Below, one piece after another: positions 1 through 8,933 of a stretch of DNA of 64,000 bases. Location of the stretch: contig JACRJX010000015.1 in assembly GCA_016235595.1 (NCBI GenBank), positions 310,001 to 374,000 on the forward strand, read 5' to 3'. The position numbers and the translations under genes were made by a program. The DNA is from Verrucomicrobiota bacterium. GTDB lineage: Bacteria; Verrucomicrobiota; Verrucomicrobiia; CAIQCK01. Each line of letters begins with the position of its first letter. Position 1 is the stretch's first letter. The notes beneath the pieces were generated by a model that saw nothing but the letters and a program-made list of their open reading frames with translations, did no database searches and was not told the DNA's origin.

Positions 1-1416
1 GTTCGCTGGAAGGACGAGAGTGATGCGTGGCTTTATGGCTACTGGTATCACGACTGGGCGGACTCCTATGAGAAGATCGCCTCGATTGACACCGCCCAGC
101 GGCTTGTCACGCTCGCGCCGCCGCTGCATCATTACGGTTTCGCGAAGGGGCGGCGCTATTACGCGTTGAACTTGCTCTCGGAGATTGACCGGCCCGGTGA
201 ATGGTATCTCGATCGCCAACGCGGTGTGCTCTACTTCTGGCCGCCGTCGAACCCGAATCGCACGGTGGTGGAAATCTCGATGTTCGCCTCGACGTTCGTG
301 GAACTTGACGGTGTCGCGCACGTCGTATTTCGCGGGCTGACGTGGGAAACGGGCCGTGGCGATGGGTTGAGCATCAAGGGTGGCGAGCGCTGCCTGCTGG
401 CGGGCTGCACAGTGCGCAATCTGGCTGGCGATGGGGTGGTGGTCGAGGGCGGCAAGGGCCACGGGCTTCTCGGCTGCGATGTCTACGGAATGGGTCGCGG
501 CGGCCTGATCCTGCGCGGCGGCGACCGCAAGACACTGGCGCCCAGTGGGCATTTCGTCGAGAACTGCGATATTCACCATCTCTCGCGGATTGACCACACC
601 TACACGCCTGCGGTGCTGGCCAACGGCGTCGGCATGCGCATCGCGCACAACGCGATGCACCACATCGGAAGCAGCGCCATGCGCGTCGAGGGCAACGATC
701 ACCTCGTCGAGTTTAACGAAGTCTACAACGCAGTCCGCGAGAGTGATGACCAGGGCGGCGTGGACGTGTTCGGCAACCCGACCTTCCGCGGCAACGTCTA
801 TCGCCACAACTATTTCCACGACATCGGCAGTGGCCGCTCGTGCGGTTCGGCTGGCATCCGGCTCGACGATGCCATCAGCGGCACGCTCATTTACGGCAAC
901 GTTTTCTGGCGTTGCGCTGACGGCAACTTTGGTGGCGTGCAGATTCACGGTGGCAAGGACAACATCGTGGACAACAACCTCTTCGTAGACTGCAAACAAG
1001 CCATCAGTTTCTCGCCGTGGGGCCAGAAGCGTTGGGAGCAGTTCCTGGGCGAACCCATGGCCTCCGGCGCGTTGAAACAAGTGGACATCACGCAGCCGCC
1101 CTACAGTACGCGCTATCCTGAACTGGCCACGCTCCGCGAAAATGCCGACTCCAACCACATCTGGCGCAACCTCGCTGTCCGTTGCGGCAAGTTCGCTGTT
1201 CGCGACCGCGGTGTGAACGACTTCACGGGCAATCAGTCGGTCAGTGGCGATCCCGGTTTTGCGAACGCCTCAAAAGGTGATTTCCGTTTGAAACCATCCG
1301 CCGCCGCTGCCGCCGGCCTCGCGCCGATTCCGTTCGGCGAGATCGGCCTCTACCGTGACAGCCTCCGCCCGCAGTTGCCCGTGCGTTCCATCGACCGTGT
1401 GCGACGAGGACAGTAA
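1..1416 (+). CDS. right-handed parallel beta-helix protein, 5' end outside the window
   Basis: The reading frame is open from the first base, so the gene starts upstream; the TTG start at 166 in the ORF track is only an internal codon. About 471 residues are visible. The protein shows the motif GEWYLDRQRGVLYFWPP, followed by many short repeats rich in G, N and D (for example GNVYRHNYFHDIG and DNNLFVDC), the pattern of a right-handed parallel beta-helix. That fold is typical of secreted polysaccharide lyases and of glycosidases acting on polyuronides or heparin-like glycans. The substrate cannot be told from the sequence, and the signal peptide, if any, lies outside. It is separated by 133 nt from the MoxR operon and is probably not part of it. 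Confidence 0.85.
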   Translation, partial: VRWKDESDAWLYGYWYHDWADSYEKIASIDTAQRLVTLAPPLHHYGFAKGRRYYALNLLSEIDRPGEWYLDRQRGVLYFWPPSNPNRTVVEISMFASTFVELDGVAHVVFRGLTWETGRGDGLSIKGGERCLLAGCTVRNLAGDGVVVEGGKGHGLLGCDVYGMGRGGLILRGGDRKTLAPSGHFVENCDIHHLSRIDHTYTPAVLANGVGMRIAHNAMHHIGSSAMRVEGNDHLVEFNEVYNAVRESDDQGGVDVFGNPTFRGNVYRHNYFHDIGSGRSCGSAGIRLDDAISGTLIYGNVFWRCADGNFGGVQIHGGKDNIVDNNLFVDCKQAISFSPWGQKRWEQFLGEPMASGALKQVDITQPPYSTRYPELATLRENADSNHIWRNLAVRCGKFAVRDRGVNDFTGNQSVSGDPGFANASKGDFRLKPSAAAAAGLAPIPFGEIGLYRDSLRPQLPVRSIDRVRRGQ

Positions 1417-1549
1417 CGGTCCGAGAACTGGAACCGGATCCTAACGCAGACGGGAAAGGTTCATGCAGCAGCCGTATCGGCACGATCATCGGTTGCGGGT
1501 ATTTGCGGACTTGAAAACGTCATCTCAAACCCGCTAGGGTCACGGCCAC
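1417..1549 (+). promoter_or_regulatory. intergenic region presumed to carry the promoter of the MoxR/ABC operon
   Basis: This 133-nt gap is the only non-coding space ahead of eight genes that all overlap, so the operon promoter should be here. I could not identify a convincing -35/-10 pair, a terminator with a T-run, or a strong Shine-Dalgarno sequence. The assignment rests on position only. Confidence 0.35.
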
Positions 1550-2968
1550 ATGAGCGCTAAAGAGGATGCCGCTCAGTCTCAACTGCCTGCGGGGGCTGTT
1601 AATGACCCGCATCGATCCCTCATTCTGCTTCGGCGTCGGCTCGTGCTCGGCTTGTTTCTGGAGATTTGGCCGCGTTGGGCTACGGGCAGCCTGCTTGTCG
1701 CTGGTGTGGTGGTGGTCATCTGCCGTCTCTTGCTCATCGAGGCGGCTCACCTGTTGCCGTGGTTGTGGCTGGCCCCGTTGATGGCGGTGGTCCCGGCGGC
1801 AATCCAGTATCTGCGGCGCGCGTATCGGCCACATGAGGTCGCTGCGCTCGCTGACTCACTTGCTGGCGGACGCGGCTTGTTATTGTCCGTTATTGAGACC
1901 GGCGATCAACACTGGCGGGCGGCCGTGCCGCCACCTCGCCTGCGGTTGCTGTTGCGCCGGCCGCTGTCATCGTTGTTGCCGGCTGCGGTGTTCTTGTCTG
2001 TTGCGCTTCTGCTTCCACAGCACCGGCCTCAGGTCGCCAGTGGCGCTCCGGCGATGGCCCAGGAAATCGCCTCGGAACTCCAACACAAGATCAACGAGCT
2101 GAAAAAAGACGACCTCGTCACGCCCCAGGAACAAAAGAAGTTGGAAGAGGAAGTCGAGCGCCTGCGCCAAGCCGCAGCCCAGCGTTTCGACGCTTCCTCC
2201 TGGGAAGCCGCCGATGCGTTGCGTGACAAGATGACCGCCGGTGTCACTGAGAAACGCGACGCGCTGGCTTGGGCGCAGGAAAGCCTCCAGCGTCTCAATC
2301 AAGCCCTTCAGGCCGCTTCTGGCGCCGTCGGCGCGGAAGAAGCCTCTCGCTCATCGCTTGCCGACGCCACGGCCGAACTCAGCAAGGCGCTTGAAAAACT
2401 CTCCCAGTGCGGCCTGTTCGAGGGCGCGCCCGAGGAACTTAATAAACTCCTCGGTGGCAAACAGGCCCTCGCTGACGGCCGCATGCATCTGCCGACGGAT
2501 CCCGAGAGTCTGCGCCGGCTCTCCGAGATGGTTGCGGCTCACGCCGCCACGCGCTGCAAGCAATGCGCCAGTGTTGCGCAGTTTGGCAAAGATATCGGTC
2601 GGCTCGATCTTACCGAGTATCCCAGCGAGTTCGATCCCAACCCCGGTCGCGATGGTGATGGCGATCCCGGCCGCGGCGGCGTCAATCGTGGCCGTGGGGA
2701 TGCTGACCTGACTTGGGGACGCGAGTCGTTGCCCGCGGACCGGTTCAAGGCGCAAGCGTTGCCGACCGGCTCCTATCGCAGTCCCGATGATTGGGCTCCG
2801 GTCGCAGTGCTGCCGTCGGCGCCGAAGGCAGCTCCCGAACGCGGCGCATCGGGAACGGCGGTCCAATTTGCCGACACGGCGGGTCAGACCGCATGGCGGC
2901 GCACGCTCGCGCCGCTGCACCGCAGTGTCGTGCGCCACTACTTCCAAGGAACGGAAACCAAACCATGA
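1550..2968 (+). CDS. membrane-anchored coiled-coil protein, first gene of the MoxR/ABC operon
   Basis: This is a 472-residue protein I do not recognise as a named family. Residues about 30-90 contain two hydrophobic segments (for example LLVAGVVVVICRLLL and LWLAPLMAVVPAA). A third segment lies near residue 145 (LLPAAVFLSVALLLP). A long charged, heptad-like stretch follows at about 165-260, rich in E, K, Q and L, which should form a coiled coil. The rest is low-complexity with a D/G/R-rich part (NPGRDGDGDPGRGG). Its stop codon overlaps the start of the MoxR gene (ATGA). Similar membrane proteins with coiled coils accompany MoxR/DUF58/VWA genes in other bacteria, so I infer an envelope role with its neighbours. 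Confidence 0.75.
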   Translation: MSAKEDAAQSQLPAGAVNDPHRSLILLRRRLVLGLFLEIWPRWATGSLLVAGVVVVICRLLLIEAAHLLPWLWLAPLMAVVPAAIQYLRRAYRPHEVAALADSLAGGRGLLLSVIETGDQHWRAAVPPPRLRLLLRRPLSSLLPAAVFLSVALLLPQHRPQVASGAPAMAQEIASELQHKINELKKDDLVTPQEQKKLEEEVERLRQAAAQRFDASSWEAADALRDKMTAGVTEKRDALAWAQESLQRLNQALQAASGAVGAEEASRSSLADATAELSKALEKLSQCGLFEGAPEELNKLLGGKQALADGRMHLPTDPESLRRLSEMVAAHAATRCKQCASVAQFGKDIGRLDLTEYPSEFDPNPGRDGDGDPGRGGVNRGRGDADLTWGRESLPADRFKAQALPTGSYRSPDDWAPVAVLPSAPKAAPERGASGTAVQFADTAGQTAWRRTLAPLHRSVVRHYFQGTETKP

Positions 2969-4008
2969 GCCACACCCCAACGCTCCCCACTCCCGAAACC
3001 GTCGCCGCTGCGCAGGCGAAAATCGCCCGCCTTGCCGCTGGGTTGAGCCGCGTCATCCTCGGCAAGGAAGCGATGATTGACGAAGTCATTGCCGCCCTGC
3101 TCGCGCGCGGCCACATCCTGCTCGAAGGATTGCCCGGCCTTGGAAAAACCGAACTGGTCAAGGCCCTCTCGCGCCTGCTCTCGCTCAGTTTCCGCCGCAT
3201 CCAGTTCACGCCCGACCTGCTGCCCACCGACATCGTCGGCAGCCCGATCCTCCAGGAACGCGACGGCCGTCGCGAGTTCGTCTTCCACCCCGGCCCGGTC
3301 TTCACGCACCTGTTGCTGGCCGACGAGATCAACCGCGCCTCACCCAAGACGCAGGCCGCGTTGCTGGAGGCGATGCAGGAACGCCGCGTGACCGTCTTCG
3401 GCGAAACGCGCGCATTGCCGGAGCCGTTCTTCGTGCTCGCCACACAAAACCCAATCGAACTCGAAGGCACCTATCCCTTGCCTGAGGCACAACTCGACCG
3501 CTTCACCTTCAAAGTCGAAGTCACAGGCGTTGATCGCGCCGTGTTGGAGGAGATTGTGCTGACGCGCATCCACGGCGAGCCGCCGGCGCTGGAGCCGGTG
3601 CTGAGCGCCGAGGAACTGCACGGCTTGTTTGCGGTAGTGGATGCGGTCCATATGCCGCGCGCGGTGGCCGGCTTCATCGCGCGGCTGGTGGCAGCGACGC
3701 ACCCCAGCGCCGCCGAAGCGCCGCAGCCGATTCGCAACTTCGTCAAGTACGGCGCTTCGCCCCGCGGTGCCATCGCGGTCGGCGCCGCCGCGCGCGGCCT
3801 GGCGTTGTTGCGCGGCAAGCCCAACGTTGGCTTCGACGAAGTCCGCCGCGTGGCCGCGCCAGCGCTGGCGCATCGGCTGGTGCTCGATTACACCGCCAAG
3901 CTCGAAGGATGGGACGGCCGCCGCATCGTCGCCGCCCTGCTCGAAGCCGTTCCGGAGGTCGAGCGCGGGCTGCCTTCCACGCTCCAGCCGCAGGGGAGTG
4001 CCGCATGA
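2965..4008 (+). CDS. MoxR-family AAA+ ATPase
   Basis: The protein has 347 residues from the ATG at 2965. I chose this start over the longer ORF at 2791 because it overlaps the previous stop as ATGA and begins at the normal N-terminus for the family. Walker A is GLPGLGKT at residues 55-62, Walker B is LLLADE near 116-121, and sensor 1 is ATQNP near 159-163. The C-terminal lid domain follows. MoxR ATPases act as chaperone-like remodelling machines, usually paired with VWA and DUF58 proteins for maturation of enzyme complexes or envelope stress tolerance. All three partners are present here. The client is unknown. Confidence 0.96.
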   Translation: MSHTPTLPTPETVAAAQAKIARLAAGLSRVILGKEAMIDEVIAALLARGHILLEGLPGLGKTELVKALSRLLSLSFRRIQFTPDLLPTDIVGSPILQERDGRREFVFHPGPVFTHLLLADEINRASPKTQAALLEAMQERRVTVFGETRALPEPFFVLATQNPIELEGTYPLPEAQLDRFTFKVEVTGVDRAVLEEIVLTRIHGEPPALEPVLSAEELHGLFAVVDAVHMPRAVAGFIARLVAATHPSAAEAPQPIRNFVKYGASPRGAIAVGAAARGLALLRGKPNVGFDEVRRVAAPALAHRLVLDYTAKLEGWDGRRIVAALLEAVPEVERGLPSTLQPQGSAA

Positions 4009-5678
4009 AGCGCCGTCGTTTACCAACCGCATGGCTGGCGTGGCTCACGATGGTTGGCTGCTGCAATGCCGGCGTAGGCAACAAGCAGGTTGAGAATGTC
4101 GAATCGCTTCAAATCAGCGTGGACACCGAATGGGTCGAGCACGGCGCGCCGGGCTACGTGCCGATCCGCGTCGAGATCGCGAACCTTGGCGAGGCACGGC
4201 AGATCGAGATCCTTGGGTTGGGCGCGCGATGGGGAAGCGGTGGGGGATCTTATTACATCCGTGGTGAATTGAAGGTCAGCCAGCGGCTGTTTCTGAGGCG
4301 CGGCGACCGGCAGCGACTGACGCTGTCTGTGCCCGTCAACATTGATAGCGAGACTGTGACGATCCGAGTGCAAGAAGGCTGGCGCACGCTGGCGATGATG
4401 AACTCAATGCACTTCCGGCGCGCTTCGTCGGGCAGAGAGCAGGTTGGATCGCTGGTCGTCTCCAGTTCCGAAAGAACCGAGATGGGCACTCGCAGCCGGC
4501 GCGGCAGTGGTTCGGATCTCAGGCTCAGTCCGGACCGACTGCCGACGAACTGGCTCGGCTATAGTTCGATCAAGAACGTGGTCATGGGCTCCGGTGCATG
4601 GCAACAACTCGACGAGGCCCAAAAAGATGCCCTGCGCCGGTGGGTCGCTTGCGGAGGCGAATTGGTGATGACCGAAGGCAATGGCCGCGATCTGTTCCGG
4701 TCCCAAGGCGCGGCAGACGCCAGCCGCAATTTTTTTACGAGCTTCCTCGGCCGTGTCTGGACCGATCCCGACGGCGGGTCTCGGTGGGGCACAGATTCGT
4801 TGTTGGACAACGGCACGCCGCGGAGGTGGACGAGAGGTTTCGCGCTGCCCATCGAGGGCGTCGGCGATGTGCCCGCGCGCGCCTATGCGGGCATTCTGAT
4901 TCTATTCGCGTTGATCATCGGCCCCGCCAACTACTGGGTGCTCTGGCGGCGCCGCCGCCATGTGCTGTTGGTGTTGACCTCGCCGCTCATCGCCGCCGTG
5001 TTCATCGCGATGCTGGCGTTCTACAGCATCTTCCACGAAGGCACCGCCATCCGCGGACGCGTCGAAAGCTTCACCGTGCTCGACCAAGCCGCCAGGCAAG
5101 CCGCCACGCGTGCCAGCGTTTCGTTCTACGCGGCCGGCATGGCGCCCGCAGGCGGGCTGCGTTTCTCCCGCGACACCGCCGTCATCCTCAACAACGATCC
5201 CAAAGCGAGCACCGAGGCCAATCATACGGTGGACCTGACCGACACGCAGCGACTGGCCGAGGGATTCATCCAGGCGCGCACGCCGTGCAACTTCGAGCAG
5301 GCGTCCTTTCGAGCCGCGCGCGAGCGGTTGAGTTTCACGCGCCACGCCGACCACGTGACGGTCGTCAATGGCCTTGGGGTCACCGTCAACGCGCTGGTGT
5401 ATCGCGACAGCCTCACGGTGTTCTCAACAGACACTCCGTTGCGCCCCGGGGAACGGCGCGACCTGCCCGTTGCCAAAGATGAGCCTGGACTCCTGGACAA
5501 AACCCGGCTGCGTCCATGGGACGGGGGGAAGTTCCACGGTTCCCTGTACAGCGCTCCCCCGGCGGGCGCTTACGTCGCGTTACTGGAACGCTCGCCGTTT
5601 TGGGAGTCGGGAGTGCCGGAGATCGAAGAACGCGACAGTTTTCACGCCGTGCTTGGCTACGTCGGAGGTGAACCGTGA
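4005..5678 (+). CDS. membrane-anchored hypothetical protein of the MoxR/ABC operon
   Basis: I place the start at the ATG at 4005, giving 557 residues and a 4-nt ATGA overlap with moxR; the track start at 3909 lies inside moxR. The N-terminus (KRRR, a hydrophobic stretch, then MVGCC) looks like a signal peptide, possibly a lipoprotein signal with Cys near residue 20. A soluble domain follows to about residue 280. Two membrane segments lie at about 285-345 (YAGILILFALIIGPANYWVL and VLLVLTSPLIAAVFIAMLAF), separated by the basic loop WRRRRH. A second soluble domain ends the protein. I do not recognise a catalytic motif. Its place just before the ABC genes suggests an accessory subunit of that exporter. 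Confidence 0.75.
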   Translation: MKRRRLPTAWLAWLTMVGCCNAGVGNKQVENVESLQISVDTEWVEHGAPGYVPIRVEIANLGEARQIEILGLGARWGSGGGSYYIRGELKVSQRLFLRRGDRQRLTLSVPVNIDSETVTIRVQEGWRTLAMMNSMHFRRASSGREQVGSLVVSSSERTEMGTRSRRGSGSDLRLSPDRLPTNWLGYSSIKNVVMGSGAWQQLDEAQKDALRRWVACGGELVMTEGNGRDLFRSQGAADASRNFFTSFLGRVWTDPDGGSRWGTDSLLDNGTPRRWTRGFALPIEGVGDVPARAYAGILILFALIIGPANYWVLWRRRRHVLLVLTSPLIAAVFIAMLAFYSIFHEGTAIRGRVESFTVLDQAARQAATRASVSFYAAGMAPAGGLRFSRDTAVILNNDPKASTEANHTVDLTDTQRLAEGFIQARTPCNFEQASFRAARERLSFTRHADHVTVVNGLGVTVNALVYRDSLTVFSTDTPLRPGERRDLPVAKDEPGLLDKTRLRPWDGGKFHGSLYSAPPAGAYVALLERSPFWESGVPEIEERDSFHAVLGYVGGEP

Positions 5679-6613
5679 GCGAGGCCATTCTTGAAATCCA
5701 ACATCTGGCGCGGCATTTCGGCGACGTGCGCGCGGTGGACGACATTTCCTTCAGTGTCGGCCGCGGCCAGGTCTTTGGCTTTATCGGCCCCAACGGCGCG
5801 GGCAAAACCACCACGATGCGCATCATCGCCACGCTCGACCTGCCACAGACCGGCGACGTGCGCGTGGGTGGGGTCTCGGTCGTGGACGACCCGGAAAAAG
5901 TCCGCCGGCTCATCGGCTTCATGCCGGATTACACCGGCGTCTATGCCAACACGACCGTGACAGAATACCTGGACTTCTTCGCCCGAGGCCATCGGCTGCG
6001 CGGTCCGGCCCGGCGGCGCACGGTGGAGAACATCATCGAGTTCATGGGCATCGGCGATCTGCGCGAGCGGCGCGTGGACAAGCTCTCAAAAGGCCTCCAG
6101 CAGCGTGTCAGCCTTGGACGCGCGTTGCTGCACGATCCGCAGCTCCTGATCCTTGACGAACCCGCCAACGGCCTCGACCCGCGCGCCCGCATCGAGTTGC
6201 GCACGCTGATCCGCGAGCTGGCCGCTGACGGCAAGACCATCTTCCTCAGCTCGCACATTCTTACCGAATTGTCGGAAATCTGCGATGCCGTGGCGGTGAT
6301 TGAAAAGGGGCGGCTGCTGGCGACTGGGTCGGTGGCCGATATTTTGAAGAGCCTGCGGCGCCATCGCGTGCTGACAGTGCGCGTCGCCTCGCAGCGCGAG
6401 CAGGCGGAGCGATTCCTGCTTGAACAACCCGGTGTCTTGCAAGTGCGCGAGCGCAACGGCTCGCTGGAGTTCGACTACGCCGCTGGCGACGACGAGCAGG
6501 TGGCGTTGCTGGCGAGGCTGGTGACGGCTGGATTTCCCGTGCTCGAGTTCACCGTGCGCGGCGCGGACTTGGAGGACCTGTTCCTGAAGATCACGGAGGG
6601 GAAAGTGCAATGA
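5675..6613 (+). CDS. ABC transporter ATP-binding protein
   Basis: The protein has 312 residues and a GTG start that overlaps the previous stop as GTGA. Walker A is GPNGAGKTT near residue 37, the signature is LSKGLQQRVSLGRA, and Walker B plus D-loop is LLILDEPANGLDPRAR. The switch histidine sits in FLSSHILTE. This is the layout of ABC-2-type exporter ATPases (drug, polysaccharide or gliding-associated exporters), with an extra C-terminal domain after residue 225. The permease follows with a 4-nt overlap. The transported substrate cannot be read from the sequence. Confidence 0.95.
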   Translation: MSEAILEIQHLARHFGDVRAVDDISFSVGRGQVFGFIGPNGAGKTTTMRIIATLDLPQTGDVRVGGVSVVDDPEKVRRLIGFMPDYTGVYANTTVTEYLDFFARGHRLRGPARRRTVENIIEFMGIGDLRERRVDKLSKGLQQRVSLGRALLHDPQLLILDEPANGLDPRARIELRTLIRELAADGKTIFLSSHILTELSEICDAVAVIEKGRLLATGSVADILKSLRRHRVLTVRVASQREQAERFLLEQPGVLQVRERNGSLEFDYAAGDDEQVALLARLVTAGFPVLEFTVRGADLEDLFLKITEGKVQ

Positions 6614-8088
6614 CCCACGCCATCACGCTCGAAGCTCCACGCCCGGCTCCCGAAGCCCCCACGCTGATGTCGCGCCTCAGCGACTGGCTCAATCCCATTC
6701 TCGTCAAGGAAGTCCGGCAAGCTGTGCACGGGCGCGAGTTTAACTACTCCTTCTCGCTCAGCTTGCTGATCGGGTTGGTCATCGCGTTGCATGGCAGCGC
6801 CTATGCCGAACCGGGCAGCGCCACAGGCAAAGGCGTGTTCACGGCGCTGACGGTGTGCCTGGGCATTGTCAGCCTCGTCGTCGCACCCATCGGCGCGTTC
6901 TTTGCGCTCAACGGCGAACGCATCGAGAAGACCTTCGACATGGTCACGCTGACGGCGCTCTCCTGCCGCGCCATCGTCGTCGGAAAGTTGTTGGCGCAGG
7001 TGGTGAAGCTGCTGACCTTCTTTGCCGCGCTTTCGCCGTTCATGGCGATGAGCTTCCTGCTCGGCGGCGTGGATTTGCCGACCATCCTCGATTCGTTGCT
7101 GATGCTCTTTCTGGCTTCGCTCTGGGTTTGCGCACTCTGCCTTTTTGTTTCCACCATCGGCAAATCGCGCGGCGCCGCTTTCGCATTGCTGGGTGCGGTT
7201 GGGGCCATGATGATCCCGATGGTGCCGGGACTGCTCTTCGTCCTGTTTGAGGGACGTGGCGGGGGGGGCTTCGGATTTTTGTTTACGGCCTCGTCATGGA
7301 GCGCCAGTGCCATCGGACTGGCGCTGTGGCTTGTCAGTCTGATCAACCTTGTATCGCTGACCGTCAGCCGCATTATGTCTGCGACCGACAACGGCTCGAC
7401 GGCGTTGCGCGTCGGTTTCCTTGCACAGTTCCTGCTCGTGCTGGGGCTGCTGGCATGGAAACACACAACACGCGGATACGGCGGTCTTTCTGAATTTGTC
7501 GTCGTGGTTGCCAGCCTGCATTTGGTGGCGGGCGCGCTATTCGCCGTCACCGAGGATCTGACACTTTCTCGCCGTGTGCACCGACAGCTGCCGAAGAACC
7601 GGCTGCTGTTCTGTCTCAGCGCGATGTTCCAGCCCGGTGGGGGCCATGGCGCGATTTACACGTGTGCGCTCAGCGGATTATTGATAGCCGCGGCTGCCAT
7701 GGCGAAACTGCCTGGCAACGGGATCAGCATGGCAGTCGGGTTGTGCTGCTACGTCTGGTTCTTCAGTGGCGTGGTCACGGTCGCCTGCCGGCAGTTTATG
7801 CCACACCGCACAACGCCTCTTCTGCTTCGATTCGCCGTTCCGCTGACGGTGGCCGTCGGTTCGCTGGTGCCCATTGTTATCATGCTACTGACACGCGACC
7901 CATTTGAAAGGAGCATCTACTCCGGCCGCCATATCTTCAATCCATTCTACACGCTGGTCGAGTGGGCCGATGTCGTGAAGAGCGGGTGGGATTTGGCCGT
8001 CTTCGTAATGGGCTTCGTCGGCCTTGTGGCCTATCTCTGGCTGGTGATCCTCGGCCATCGCGCCAACGCATCGCAAGGACGCACGTGA
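6610..8088 (+). CDS. ABC transporter permease
   Basis: The 492-residue protein has roughly ten or more hydrophobic segments spread along its length (for example FSLSLLIGLVIAL, GIVSLVVAPIGAFF, FVMGFVGLVAYLWLVIL). It starts with the soluble segment LNPILVKEVRQAVHGREF, which resembles the N-terminus of ABC-2-type permeases (NPVLVKELRQ). It overlaps the ATPase gene by ATGA and the DUF58 gene by GTGA, so the exporter and the MoxR-type module are translationally linked. The length, larger than a usual six-helix ABC-2 permease, suggests a fused or duplicated membrane domain. Confidence 0.88.
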   Translation: MTHAITLEAPRPAPEAPTLMSRLSDWLNPILVKEVRQAVHGREFNYSFSLSLLIGLVIALHGSAYAEPGSATGKGVFTALTVCLGIVSLVVAPIGAFFALNGERIEKTFDMVTLTALSCRAIVVGKLLAQVVKLLTFFAALSPFMAMSFLLGGVDLPTILDSLLMLFLASLWVCALCLFVSTIGKSRGAAFALLGAVGAMMIPMVPGLLFVLFEGRGGGGFGFLFTASSWSASAIGLALWLVSLINLVSLTVSRIMSATDNGSTALRVGFLAQFLLVLGLLAWKHTTRGYGGLSEFVVVVASLHLVAGALFAVTEDLTLSRRVHRQLPKNRLLFCLSAMFQPGGGHGAIYTCALSGLLIAAAAMAKLPGNGISMAVGLCCYVWFFSGVVTVACRQFMPHRTTPLLLRFAVPLTVAVGSLVPIVIMLLTRDPFERSIYSGRHIFNPFYTLVEWADVVKSGWDLAVFVMGFVGLVAYLWLVILGHRANASQGRT

Positions 8089-8933
8089 CAGATTTCCTCG
8101 TTGACTGGCCCGCCGTGGAGCGCGCTGCCGCCGCGTTCCGCCTGGCGTTGCCGCGCACGCCGATGGGTGGACGGCTCGGCCAACGGCTCGGCGCGGGCAG
8201 TGGCAGTTCGATCGAATTCCAAGACTACCGCGCCTATGCGCTCGGCGACGACTTGCGGCACGTGGATTGGGCCGCGTTCGCCCGCTCGGATACGCTGACG
8301 GTCCGGCTCTATCGCGACGAGGTGGCCCCGCGCATTGACCTGGTGCTCGACGCCAGTCGTTCGATGATCGTCAACGAGCAGAAGGCTCGTGCGCACCGCG
8401 AACTGGCTGCGCTGCTGGCCTGTGCCGCGCTTGCCAGCGAGGCCGATACGCGGCTTCTGGCCAGTGCCACCCACGAGCCGCAGCCGTTGCAGCGCGCTCG
8501 CGACGTGGAGAATTGGCTCGGCTGCGACGGCGTGGCTTCGGTCCTTGAACAGTCTCATCTGCCGTTGCGCCGGTGTTCGCTGCGGGTCGTGCTCAGCGAT
8601 TTCCTTTTCCCGCACGATGCCGACGCTCTCATCAACCGCCTCGCCCGCGACGGCGCTGCGCTGGCCATCGTCCAGCTTACCCTGCCCGAAGAAGCCGAGC
8701 CGGCCACCGAAGGCCCATGCCGGCTGACCGACGCCGAGAGCGGCGGCGAGCTTGATCTGGTCCTCAACGAAGAAACCGTCAGCAATTATCGCGAGCGGTT
8801 CAGCCGGCTGCGGCTGGGCCTCTCCCGTGCCGCGCGCCGGGCCGGGGCGGCGTTTGTACACGTCAAGGCGGGCGTGCCGTTGCGCGAACTGGCGGTGATG
8901 CTGACGCGGGCGGGCATCTTGGAGGCGGCGTGA
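8085..8933 (+). CDS. DUF58 domain protein
   Basis: I start at GTG 8085, which overlaps the permease stop as GTGA, giving 282 residues; the 7962 start in the track lies inside the permease gene. The hallmark DUF58 block is clear: GSSIEFQDYRAYALGDDLRHVDW followed by FARSDTL and a degenerate VWA-like domain with DLVLDASRSM. DUF58 proteins nearly always sit next to MoxR ATPases and VWA proteins and are thought to serve as partners or substrate adaptors of MoxR. No membrane segment is visible, so it should be cytoplasmic. Confidence 0.93.
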   Translation: MTDFLVDWPAVERAAAAFRLALPRTPMGGRLGQRLGAGSGSSIEFQDYRAYALGDDLRHVDWAAFARSDTLTVRLYRDEVAPRIDLVLDASRSMIVNEQKARAHRELAALLACAALASEADTRLLASATHEPQPLQRARDVENWLGCDGVASVLEQSHLPLRRCSLRVVLSDFLFPHDADALINRLARDGAALAIVQLTLPEEAEPATEGPCRLTDAESGGELDLVLNEETVSNYRERFSRLRLGLSRAARRAGAAFVHVKAGVPLRELAVMLTRAGILEAA